Shown here: positions 1-6,095 of the stretch, in pieces
Numbering within the stretch: the first letter of the stretch is position 1
Layout: each line of letters starts with the position of its first letter
From: an uncultured Solirubrobacterales bacterium
Lineage (GTDB): Bacteria > Actinomycetota > Thermoleophilia > Solirubrobacterales > Solirubrobacteraceae
Reading direction: 5' to 3'
DNA: 6,856 nucleotides
Assembly (NCBI GenBank): GCA_903959665.1
Contig: CAJBXY010000114.1
Location: 1 to 6,856 of the forward strand
Notes under the pieces: generated by a model
Told to the model about the DNA's origin: nothing
Databases searched by the model: none
What the model saw: the letters and a program-made list of their open reading frames with translations, nothing else
Program-made: the position numbers and the translations under genes

Positions 1-699
1 AGCGCCGAGATGGTGAAGCTGGCGGCAAACGCCTTCCTCGCGACGAAGATCTCGTTCATCAACGAGATCGCCAACGTTTGCGAAGAGACCGGCGCCGACG
101 TGACCGAGGTTGCGCGCGGGATGGGCCTAGACGAGCGAATCGGGCCGAAGTTCCTCCAGCCGGGGATCGGCTTCGGCGGCAGCTGCTTCCCGAAGGATGT
201 AAGCGCGCTTAAGCAGCTCGCCGGCAATAGCGGGTACCACTTCCAGCTGCTTGGCGCTGTAATTGAGGTCAACGAACTTCAGAAGCGCCGCGTGATCGGC
301 AAGCTCGAAAAGCACCTCGGCTCTCTCGTTGGCAAGCACGTCGCGCTGCTTGGCGTCGCATTTAAGCCGAATACCGACGACATGCGCGAAGCCTCCTCAC
401 TGGTGCTCGCGGCGCGGCTCCAGGCTGCCGGCTCAACCGTCACCGCTTACGACCCGATCGCCGAAGATGTAGCGGCTGAGATGATGCCGGGCGTCGAGTT
501 TGCAGCCGATGCGCTTAGCGCAGTCAGCGGTGCCGACGCCGTCGTGCTCGTAACCGAGTGGGATGAGTTCGCGGCGCTCGACCTCTCCACGCTGGCCGGC
601 GCGATGGCCGGCGACGTGTTGATCGACGGGCGCAACCTCTTTGATCCCAAGGCGGCGGCCGCTGCAGGCCTTCGCTACGAGGGCGTCGGCCGCTCCTAG
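1..699 (+). CDS. ugd: UDP-glucose 6-dehydrogenase, C-terminal part (5' end outside window)
   Basis: NAD-dependent oxidation of UDP-glucose to UDP-glucuronate in the cytoplasm. The frame is open from base 1, so the start lies upstream; about 232 residues remain of a family usually near 430-450. The fragment opens in the central dimerisation helix: K6 and N10 in KLAANAFLATK match the conserved active-site Lys and Asn. GFGGSCFPKD follows, with the catalytic thiohemiacetal cysteine at fragment residue 62 (codon 184-186). The C-terminal UDP-binding domain has GVAFKPNTDDMRE (K122), AYDP and DGRN (R211), all typical of the family. GDP-mannose dehydrogenase is a relative, but these motifs fit UDP-glucose dehydrogenase better. 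The stop lies 4 bases before the next gene, so the two are probably co-translated. The uridylyltransferase at the window end would make its substrate. Confidence 0.93.
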   Translation, partial: SAEMVKLAANAFLATKISFINEIANVCEETGADVTEVARGMGLDERIGPKFLQPGIGFGGSCFPKDVSALKQLAGNSGYHFQLLGAVIEVNELQKRRVIGKLEKHLGSLVGKHVALLGVAFKPNTDDMREASSLVLAARLQAAGSTVTAYDPIAEDVAAEMMPGVEFAADALSAVSGADAVVLVTEWDEFAALDLSTLAGAMAGDVLIDGRNLFDPKAAAAAGLRYEGVGRS

Positions 700-703
700 G
701 GCT

Positions 704-1798
704 ATGCGCGCCGTAATCCTCGTCGGCGGCGAGGGAACGCGGCTGAGGCCGCTGACCTCCGAGCTGCCGAAGCCGGCAGTGAAGTTGGTTGACCGGCCGA
801 TGATGGCCTTCATGCTCGAGTGGCTGGCGGCTAACGGGATCGCCGAGGTCGTTATGGCCTGCGGTTTCAAACCGGACGCGATGCGTGAAGCGCTTGGCGA
901 TGGCGGGCGCTTTGGTCTGCAGATCAGCTACGTGACCGAGAGCGAGCCGCTCGGCACAGGTGGCGCGCTGCGCTTCGCTGATGAGCAGCTGCCGGACGGC
1001 CTCGGCGAGCGCTTCGTGATGTGCAACGGCGACATCTTGACCGACCTCAACTTGGCCGCGCAGATCACGCGCCACCGCGAGCTGGGCGCGCAGGCGACGC
1101 TCTCGCTGGTTCCGGTTGATGATCCATCGAGCTTTGGCCTCGTCAGGGTCGCCGACGACGGCGAGGTGCTCGGCTTTCTTGAAAAGCCTGAGCCAAGCGA
1201 GATCGACACCGACCTAATCAGCGCCGGCGCCTACGTGCTTGAGCGCAGCGTGCTCGAGCTGATCGAACCGGGCCGAGCGGTCTCAATCGAGCGCGAAGTC
1301 TGGCCGCGGCTGGTCGGGGAAGGGCTGTACGCCGTCGCCGACCGCGATGCCTACTGGCTCGACATCGGCACGCCCGATCGCTACCTCAAAGCGACCGCTG
1401 ACATTCTCAGCGGTGCTGTTAAGAGCGAAGCAGGGTCGCGGCTCGACGGCCACGGGATAGCGCTCGGTGAAGGCTGCAGCGTTGAAGGGGAGCTGATCGG
1501 CCCTTCGGTGCTGGGCGACAATTGCAGCGTTGCCGCCGGTGCGACGGTGGGGCCGGGGGCGGCTCTCGGCGACGGGGTAGAGGTGGCCTCCGGCGCCAAG
1601 ATCGAAGCTTCCGCGGTGCTCGACGGCTGCCGGATTGGCGCCGGCGCGCAGATCGATGACGCGATCCTCTCTCCCGGCGCAGAGGTCGGCGCCGGCGCGC
1701 AAATCAGCGAGCAGTCGGTCGTCGGGCCGCGCGTCAAAGTAGCTGCGCAAACAACCGTTGCCGGCGGCGCAAAGCTCTTCGCGGCCGACGCCAACTAG
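704..1798 (+). CDS. NDP-sugar pyrophosphorylase, mannose-1-phosphate guanylyltransferase-like, with beta-helix tail
   Basis: A 364-residue sugar-1-phosphate nucleotidyltransferase that would join a sugar 1-phosphate to an NTP, releasing pyrophosphate. The N-terminal Rossmann-like domain (about 1-235) begins with the signature GGEGTRLRPLT (residues 8-18) and K23 in LPKP. It then has CNGD with the probable metal-binding D110, the sugar-binding FLEKPEPS (E160, K161), and WLDIGTPDRY with D220. From about residue 245 to the end, imperfect hexapeptide repeats (IGAGAQI, VGAGAQI, VGPGAAL) predict a left-handed beta-helix. ATG 704 is chosen because the family motif starts right there (MRAVILVGGEGT); the frame extends upstream to 641 but only as an overlap with the preceding gene. 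No strong Shine-Dalgarno is seen, so coupling to the upstream stop is likely. The neighbouring phosphomannose isomerase favours GDP-mannose synthesis, but glucose-1-phosphate thymidylyl- or uridylyltransferase activity cannot be excluded. Confidence 0.88.
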   Translation: MRAVILVGGEGTRLRPLTSELPKPAVKLVDRPMMAFMLEWLAANGIAEVVMACGFKPDAMREALGDGGRFGLQISYVTESEPLGTGGALRFADEQLPDGLGERFVMCNGDILTDLNLAAQITRHRELGAQATLSLVPVDDPSSFGLVRVADDGEVLGFLEKPEPSEIDTDLISAGAYVLERSVLELIEPGRAVSIEREVWPRLVGEGLYAVADRDAYWLDIGTPDRYLKATADILSGAVKSEAGSRLDGHGIALGEGCSVEGELIGPSVLGDNCSVAAGATVGPGAALGDGVEVASGAKIEASAVLDGCRIGAGAQIDDAILSPGAEVGAGAQISEQSVVGPRVKVAAQTTVAGGAKLFAADAN

Positions 1799-1841
1799 TA
1801 CCCGCACGGCATCGGCGGCGCCGCTGCGGCACACTTGCGCC

Positions 1842-1847
1842 AAGGAG
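1842..1847 (+). promoter_or_regulatory. Shine-Dalgarno AAGGAG that sets a TTG start
   Basis: AAGGAG lies 5 bases before TTG 1853, near-ideal spacing. Another in-frame TTG at 1835 precedes this site and cannot use it, so the ribosome site decides for 1853. The surrounding 54-base gap (1799-1852) holds a GC-rich self-complementary stretch at 1815-1824 but no T-run or convincing terminator. Confidence 0.75.
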
Positions 1848-1852
1848 CCCCC

Positions 1853-2926
1853 TTGACCGCCGAAAGCTCATCAGCCCAGCCACTCGATCGCGCCGCCGTC
1901 GCGAAGGTCGACCCAAGCGATCAGATCGCCGATGTGCTGTCACTTCCAGAGCAGCTGCGCGACGCACTTTTCAAGGTGGAGTCGGCCGAGCTGCCGCAGG
2001 TTGATTCGCCCGGCGGCCTGCTCGTCGCCGGGATGGGCGGCTCTGGCATCGGTGGCCGCCTGGCGCGCGGAATTCTTGGCGACCAGGCTTCGCGCCCGAT
2101 TCTAAGTTCGGCCGGTTACTCGCTTCCCGGTTGGACGACGGCTGAGACGACCGTTCTCTGTGCCAGCTACTCGGGCGAGACCGAGGAGACTCTGGCCTGC
2201 TTCGAGGCGGCCGGCATCATCGGCACCAACCGCGTCGTTGTGACGACCGGCGGCACGCTCGCCCAGGCGGCACGCGCCGAAGGCGTGCCGGTAATCCCGG
2301 TCGCCGGCGGGCTGCAGCCGCGCGCTGCCGTTGCCTACATGACGGTCGCGGCGCTTGAGGTTGCCGCCGCCTGCGGCGCCGGGCCAAGATTGACGACGGA
2401 AGTTGACGTAGCCGCCGACCATCTCGAACAGCTCGCGGTTGCGTGGGGGCCCGACTCGCCCGAGGATTCGCTGGCCAAGAGCCTTGCCCGCGGGATCCAC
2501 GGAACCGTTCCGGTGATCGCCGGTTACGGACTGACCGAGGCCGTCGCCAGCCGCTGGAAGACGCAGGTCAACGAAAATGCCAACCAGCCAGCCTTCGCTT
2601 CGGTGCTGCCGGAGCTCGACCACAATGAGATCGTCGGCTGGGGAACGGCCGCCAGTTTCGGCCGCTTCAGCGCCGTCTTCTTTGAGGACAGCGATGATCC
2701 GCCACGGATCGCCCGTCGAATCGAGCTGACTCGCTCTCTGATCGAGGCCGACGGGGGCGCCGTGCATGTCGTCAGCTCGCTCGGCCAGACGGCGGTCGAA
2801 CGGGCCTTCTCGCTGGTTCTGCTGGGCGACCTCTTCTCAACTTATCTCGCGATCTGCAACCAGCAGGATCCTGCTGATATCGCTGTAATTACGGCGCTAA
2901 AGAAGGGCCTGGCAGAGCACGAGTAG
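1853..2926 (+). CDS. Bifunctional glucose-6-phosphate/mannose-6-phosphate isomerase (SIS family)
   Basis: A 357-residue SIS-domain isomerase interconverting fructose 6-phosphate with glucose 6-phosphate and mannose 6-phosphate. The first SIS domain has the phosphosugar loop GMGGSGIGG (from residue 60), then CASYSGETEET and VVTTGG, and PRAAVAYM before the second domain. The second domain has RWKTQVNENANQ with E241 and PELDHNEIVG with H257, which correspond to the catalytic Glu and His of archaeal and actinobacterial PGI/PMI enzymes. The C-terminal helix ITALKKGL carries K350/K351, where the family has a catalytic Lys. Length is close to that of the family. The TTG start follows from the AAGGAG at 1842-1847. 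With the preceding nucleotidyltransferase it would feed mannose 6-phosphate towards GDP-mannose; the intervening phosphomannomutase is not in this window. Specificity for both sugars is inferred from family membership. Confidence 0.9.
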   Translation: MTAESSSAQPLDRAAVAKVDPSDQIADVLSLPEQLRDALFKVESAELPQVDSPGGLLVAGMGGSGIGGRLARGILGDQASRPILSSAGYSLPGWTTAETTVLCASYSGETEETLACFEAAGIIGTNRVVVTTGGTLAQAARAEGVPVIPVAGGLQPRAAVAYMTVAALEVAAACGAGPRLTTEVDVAADHLEQLAVAWGPDSPEDSLAKSLARGIHGTVPVIAGYGLTEAVASRWKTQVNENANQPAFASVLPELDHNEIVGWGTAASFGRFSAVFFEDSDDPPRIARRIELTRSLIEADGGAVHVVSSLGQTAVERAFSLVLLGDLFSTYLAICNQQDPADIAVITALKKGLAEHE

Positions 2927-2933
2927 CGGCTGC

Positions 2934-2949
2934 GGGCCAAATCCGGCCC
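2934..2949 (+). terminator. Possible weak hairpin after the isomerase gene
   Basis: GGGCC (2934-2938) and GGCCC (2945-2949) form a 5-bp stem with a 6-base loop, 7 bases after the isomerase stop. No T-tract follows, so it is at best a weak or attenuating terminator. Its last base is the first base of the dyad described next. Confidence 0.25.
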
Positions 2950-2976
2950 AACCTTGACACAGCTTTGATAAGGTTG
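2949..2976 (+). promoter_or_regulatory. 28-base dyad upstream of merR, probable operator
   Basis: CAACCTT (2949-2955) is a perfect inverted repeat of AAGGTTG (2970-2976). The intervening 14 bases continue the symmetry at 4 of 7 pairs, giving 11 of 14 matches about a centre between 2962 and 2963. It lies 8 bases before the MerR start, in the only gap able to hold a promoter for the merR-ahcY genes. It contains a consensus-like TTGACA (2954-2959) and a related TTGATA (2965-2970) 11 bases later. MerR-family proteins bind such dyads as dimers, often repressing their own promoter. That this is the MerR operator is an inference. Confidence 0.5.
2969..2974 (+). promoter_or_regulatory. Candidate -10 element for leaderless merR mRNA
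   Basis: TAAGGT fits the actinobacterial -10 pattern TANNNT and ends 10 bases before ATG 2985. A transcript would start close to the ATG, giving a leaderless or nearly leaderless message. The TTGACA at 2954-2959 is too close (9 bases) to act as its -35 element, and no good -10 lies 16-19 bases after that TTGACA. AAGG at 2970-2973 could instead be a weak ribosome site, so this call is tentative. Confidence 0.28.
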
Positions 2977-2984
2977 CCTCTCCA

Positions 2985-3365
2985 ATGGAAGCGCTAACAA
3001 TCCACGAAGCAGCTGAGACGACGGGGTGGACGCCGCGGATGCTGCGCTACATCGAGCGGATCGGCCTGATTGAGCCGGCCCGCACCGAATCCGGCTATCG
3101 CCAGTACGGTGCCGGAGATCTGCAGCGCCTGCGCACCCTGCGCGAGCTGCTAGCTGAGCATGAGATTGGCCTTGGAGACGTCGCCTTCGCGCTGAGACTG
3201 CGCCGCGACGAAGCGCTTGAGGGCGCAGTTGACAGCTGGCTTGAAGCTGAGCCGCAACGCCCCGAAGCCGTATCTGCTGATCAATGGCTGCGCTGGGAGC
3301 AGGAGAAGCACGCCCGCATCATCGCCGCCCTAACAACCAACGAAACGATGGAGACCGCTGCCTAA
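2985..3365 (+). CDS. MerR-family transcriptional regulator
   Basis: A 126-residue DNA-binding protein. Residues about 4-70 form a MerR winged helix-turn-helix: LTIHEAAETTGWTPRMLRYIE is the HTH and SGYRQYGAGDLQRL the wing and following helix. The motif RYIERIGLI varies the usual RYYE-GL pattern. The remaining 55 or so residues (ALRLRRDEALEG, DQWLRWEQEKHARIIAAL) are short, helical and rich in charge and Trp, as expected of a dimerisation helix with a small effector part. There are no cysteines, which argues against metal or thiol sensing of the MerR/SoxR kind. The stop TAA (3363-3365) shares a base with the ATG of ahcY, so the two are translationally coupled and the protein probably regulates that operon, perhaps through the dyad at 2949-2976. 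The effector is unknown; S-adenosylhomocysteine, adenosine or homocysteine would be logical guesses only. Confidence 0.85.
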   Translation: MEALTIHEAAETTGWTPRMLRYIERIGLIEPARTESGYRQYGAGDLQRLRTLRELLAEHEIGLGDVAFALRLRRDEALEGAVDSWLEAEPQRPEAVSADQWLRWEQEKHARIIAALTTNETMETAA

Positions 3366-4819
3366 TGACCACGACCGCCGTACTAACCGAAAACGACTAC
3401 AAGGTTGCCGATCTCGGCGAAGCCGAATTTGGCCGCAAAGAGATTCGCCTTGCCGAGAACGAGATGCCCGGACTGATGAAGACGCGCGAAGAGTTCGCTG
3501 CCGCTCAGCCGCTGAAGGGCGCTCGCATCACCGGCTCGCTGCACATGACGATCCAGACGGCGGTACTGATCGAGACGCTGGTCGCGCTCGGCGCCGAGGT
3601 TCGCTGGTGCTCATGCAACATCTTCTCGACTCAAGACCACGCCGCCGCTGCGGTAGTCGTTGGCCCCGAAGGAACGGTCGACAAGCCGACCGGCGTTCCC
3701 GTCTTCGCCTGGAAGGGCGAAACACTCGAGGAGTACTGGTGGTGCACCGAGCAGGCCGTTAACTGGCCTGACGGTGGCCCGAACATGATCCTCGACGACG
3801 GTGGCGACGCGACGATGCTGGTCCACAAGGGCCGCGAGTACGAGGCCGCTGGCGCCGTTCCCAACCCGGACGACGCTGAGTCGGAAGAGTTCCAGGTGTT
3901 CCTCGGCCTGCTGCAGCGCTCGTTGACCGAAGACGCAGAGCGTTACACGAAGCTCGCCGCGGGCATCAAGGGCGTCACCGAAGAGACGACGACCGGCGTT
4001 CTGCGCCTTTCGCAGATGGCCGAGAACGGCGACCTGCTGTTCCCTGCAATCAACGTCAACGACTCCGTCACGAAGTCGAAGTTCGACAACCTTTATGGCT
4101 GCCGCCACTCGCTCGTTGACGGAATCTTCCGCGCCACCGACGTGATGCTGGCCGGTAAGACGGCCGTCGTCTGCGGCTTCGGCGACGTAGGCAAGGGCTC
4201 GGCCGAGTCGCTGCGCGCACAGGGTGCCCGCGTGATCGTCACCGAGATCGACCCGATCTGCGCGCTCCAAGCCTCAATGCAGGGCTACCAGGTCGACACG
4301 CTCGAGAACAACCTTGAGAGCGGCGACATCTTCATCACCACCACCGGCAACCGCGACATCATCACGGTCGAGCAGATGGGGCGGATGAAGCATCAAGCGA
4401 TCGTCGGCAACATCGGCCACTTCGACAACGAGATTGACATCGCTGGGCTGATGGAGCTAAGTGGCATTGAGCGCAACAACATCAAGCCGCAGGTTGACGA
4501 GTGGATCTTCCCTGATGGCCACTCGATCATCATGCTCTCGGAAGGGCGCCTGCTGAACCTCGGCAACGCGACCGGCCACCCGTCATTCGTGATGTCGGCC
4601 TCGTTCACGAACCAGACGATCGCTCAGATCGAACTGTTCACGAAGAACGACGAGTACGAAAAGCAGGTCTACGTGCTGCCCAAGCACCTTGACGAGAAGG
4701 TTGCGCGGCTCCACCTTGACGCGCTGAACATCAACCTGACAGAGCTGCGCGACGATCAGGCCGCCTACATCGGCGTGCCGGTCGAGGGCCCGTACAAGCC
4801 AGACAGCTACCGCTACTAA
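3365..4819 (+). CDS. ahcY: S-adenosylhomocysteine hydrolase (adenosylhomocysteinase), canonical bacterial type
   Basis: Cytoplasmic NAD-dependent enzyme that reversibly splits S-adenosylhomocysteine into adenosine and homocysteine, relieving product inhibition of SAM-dependent methyltransferases. The 484 residues are full length. Visible motifs are YKVADLGEAEFGRKEI at the N-terminus, H60 in GSLHMT, CNIFSTQD, DDGGD (D145), VTEETTTG (E207) and NDSVTKSKFDNLYGC with catalytic K237 and D241 and C246. The NAD loop GFGDVGKG starts at residue 271, followed by NIGHFDNEI (H352), GHPSFVM (H405) and the terminal KPDSYRY whose Lys/Tyr close the neighbour's NAD site. An extra segment at about 158-200, before VTEET, is typical of the longer bacterial class. 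ATG 3365 is preferred over upstream in-frame extension because VADL homology starts soon after it, GGAGA sits at 3350-3354, and it overlaps the merR stop (TAATG). All key residues are present, so this copy should be active. Confidence 0.97.
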   Translation: MTTTAVLTENDYKVADLGEAEFGRKEIRLAENEMPGLMKTREEFAAAQPLKGARITGSLHMTIQTAVLIETLVALGAEVRWCSCNIFSTQDHAAAAVVVGPEGTVDKPTGVPVFAWKGETLEEYWWCTEQAVNWPDGGPNMILDDGGDATMLVHKGREYEAAGAVPNPDDAESEEFQVFLGLLQRSLTEDAERYTKLAAGIKGVTEETTTGVLRLSQMAENGDLLFPAINVNDSVTKSKFDNLYGCRHSLVDGIFRATDVMLAGKTAVVCGFGDVGKGSAESLRAQGARVIVTEIDPICALQASMQGYQVDTLENNLESGDIFITTTGNRDIITVEQMGRMKHQAIVGNIGHFDNEIDIAGLMELSGIERNNIKPQVDEWIFPDGHSIIMLSEGRLLNLGNATGHPSFVMSASFTNQTIAQIELFTKNDEYEKQVYVLPKHLDEKVARLHLDALNINLTELRDDQAAYIGVPVEGPYKPDSYRY

Positions 4820-4823
4820 GGAG
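4818..4823 (+). promoter_or_regulatory. Shine-Dalgarno AAGGAG overlapping the ahcY stop, sets a CTG start
   Basis: AAGGAG shares two bases with the ahcY TAA stop and lies 6 bases before CTG 4830. The only other nearby in-frame start, TTG 4854, is 30 bases away and has no such site. The position suggests that ribosomes finishing ahcY reinitiate on the second gene. Confidence 0.7.
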
Positions 4824-4829
4824 TTAGTC

Positions 4830-6095
4830 CTGCCCAAATCTGACGTTGCAGACTTGGCCCTCGCCGCCTCCGGGCTGGCGAGGATCGAGTGGGCGGCCGG
4901 GCAGATGCCGGTGCTCGGCCGCGTCGCTGAGCGCTTCGCAGCCGAGCGGCCGCTGGAGGGCGTGAAGATCGCGATCTGCCTGCACGTGACGGCTGAGACC
5001 GCAAACCTCGTTCGCGCCCTCTCCGGCGCTGGCGCCGAGGTTGCGCTCTGCTCTGCCAACCCGCTCTCGACGCAGGACGACGTTGCCGCTGCGCTCGTCG
5101 ATCACGACGGAATTGAGGTTCACGCGATCCATGGCGAGACGCTCGCTCAGTACCGCGAGCATCTTGCCGCGCTTGTAGCCGGCAACCCGCAGGTCGCGAT
5201 CGACGACGGCGCCGAGCTGATCGAGGCGCTCCACGCTGGCGATCGGCCTCCTGCAGCGCAGATGATCGGCGCCACTGAGGAGACGACGACAGGGCTGGTC
5301 CAGCTGCGCGCGCTTGAGCGCTCCGGGGGCTTGGCTTGCCCAGTAATCGCCGTCAACGAGTCGCGCACCGAACGGGCCTTCAACGACCGTTATGGAACAG
5401 GGCAGTCAACGATCGATGGAATTCTGCGCGCAACCAACGTGCTGCTCGCTGGCGCCGTCGTCGTCGTGCTCGGTTACGGCTGGACAGGCAAGGGGATCGC
5501 GCTGCGAGCCAAAGGACTTGGCGCCACCGTGATCGTCTGCGAGGTTGACCCTTTGCGCGCGCTTGAGGCGCGAATGGAGGGCTTCGAGGTGATGCCGGCG
5601 TTGGCGGCAGCCGCCAGCGGCGACGTCTTCATCACCGTCACAGGGGGTCGCGAGGTCTTGAGTGAGCAGCACTTTGTCGCGATGCGCGACGGCGCAATTC
5701 TCGCCAACGCCGGCCACTTCGACGTTGAGATCGACCTGCCGGCCTTGGAGCGGGTTGCTGGCTCGCGCCGCGAGGTGCGCCCGCTGGTCGAGGAGTTTGA
5801 GATCAACGGCCGCCGGATAAACCTGCTGGCACACGGCCGCGTAGTCAACCTCGCCGCCGCCGATGGTCACCCGTCGGCCGTCATGGACCTCTCATTCGCT
5901 TCGCAGGCGCTCGTGATCGAAGGGCTCGTCAATGGCGCTGAGCCGCTCAGCGCGGCGGTTCATCCGGTTCCCGAGCTGGTTGATCGCGAGGTCGCGAGGC
6001 TCAAGCTTGACGCGCTCGGCGTTTCGATCGACTCACTCAGCGAAGAGCAGCTCGCCTACCTAAAGGTCTTCTCACCGGCCCCGCACGACGGCTGA
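4830..6095 (+). CDS. Divergent S-adenosylhomocysteine hydrolase homologue, archaeal/Thermotoga type, altered active site
   Basis: A 421-residue second SAHH-family protein. CTG 4830 is chosen as start: AAGGAG is 6 bases upstream, and the residues gained (PKSDVADLALAASG) align with KVADLGEAEFG of ahcY. Starting at TTG 4854 would cut the VADL motif. Features of the short archaeal/Thermotoga form are ANPLSTQDD, RYGTGQS, GYGWTGKG (NAD loop from residue 215), NAGHFDVEI, LAAADGHP, no internal insert and no terminal KPDxYRY. Retained residues, in human numbering, are H55 (H52), D131 (D126), E156 (E151), N181, E243 (E238), H301 (H296) and H353 (H347). Changed residues are K186 to E181, D190-N191 to N185-D186, and DDGGD to DDGAE (125-129). 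The catalytic Lys/Asp pair is therefore lost, so it may act on another nucleoside thioether, be weakly active, or be a regulatory pseudoenzyme. It sits 10 bases after ahcY, so co-expression is near certain. Family assignment is firm; activity is not. Confidence 0.9.
   Translation: MPKSDVADLALAASGLARIEWAAGQMPVLGRVAERFAAERPLEGVKIAICLHVTAETANLVRALSGAGAEVALCSANPLSTQDDVAAALVDHDGIEVHAIHGETLAQYREHLAALVAGNPQVAIDDGAELIEALHAGDRPPAAQMIGATEETTTGLVQLRALERSGGLACPVIAVNESRTERAFNDRYGTGQSTIDGILRATNVLLAGAVVVVLGYGWTGKGIALRAKGLGATVIVCEVDPLRALEARMEGFEVMPALAAAASGDVFITVTGGREVLSEQHFVAMRDGAILANAGHFDVEIDLPALERVAGSRREVRPLVEEFEINGRRINLLAHGRVVNLAAADGHPSAVMDLSFASQALVIEGLVNGAEPLSAAVHPVPELVDREVARLKLDALGVSIDSLSEEQLAYLKVFSPAPHDG

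Noticed and set aside
641..703. Upstream extension of the nucleotidyltransferase to 641
   Set aside because: The extra 21 residues are encoded in the overlapping end of the dehydrogenase gene, are rich in Arg/Ala and have no family homology; the family motif begins directly at ATG 704.
1637..1701. Direct repeat of GGCGCCGGCGCGCA (1637-1650 and 1688-1701)
   Set aside because: It encodes the Gly-Ala-Gly-Ala of two hexapeptide turns in the beta-helix domain; it is explained by the protein repeat and is not a mobile or regulatory repeat.
2949..2976. HspR-type HAIR operator
   Set aside because: HAIR sites have CTTGAGT and ACTCAAG arms with a 7-base spacer. Here the arms are CAACCTT/AAGGTTG and no matching ACTCAAG-like half is present.
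2927..2984. S-adenosylhomocysteine riboswitch before the ahcY operon
   Set aside because: Only 58 bases lie between the isomerase stop and merR. They contain a short GC hairpin and a dyad but not the conserved core or pseudoknot arrangement expected of that riboswitch, and ahcY itself follows merR with no gap.
3284..3364. Upstream extension of ahcY to 3284
   Set aside because: This would overlap the merR gene by more than 80 bases with a low-complexity Arg/His leader; ATG 3365 has a ribosome site and the TAATG coupling.
3611..4270. Long antisense open frame opposite ahcY (and similar ones at 2102-2767 and 5406-5870)
   Set aside because: High GC with a strong third-position bias leaves long open frames on the opposite strand. 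Their translations show no recognisable domain and the sense genes are certain.
4820..5060. Recent tandem duplication of ahcY
   Set aside because: Nucleotide similarity between the two genes is patchy, and the second copy has motifs of the short archaeal/Thermotoga class and no internal insert, so a local recent copy is unlikely.
5370..5387. Sequencing error or pseudogene as cause of the Lys/Asp changes
   Set aside because: The frame is uninterrupted on both sides, several independent substitutions would be needed, and flanking class motifs (RYGTGQS, GYGWTGKG) are intact. It cannot be fully excluded from one sequence.
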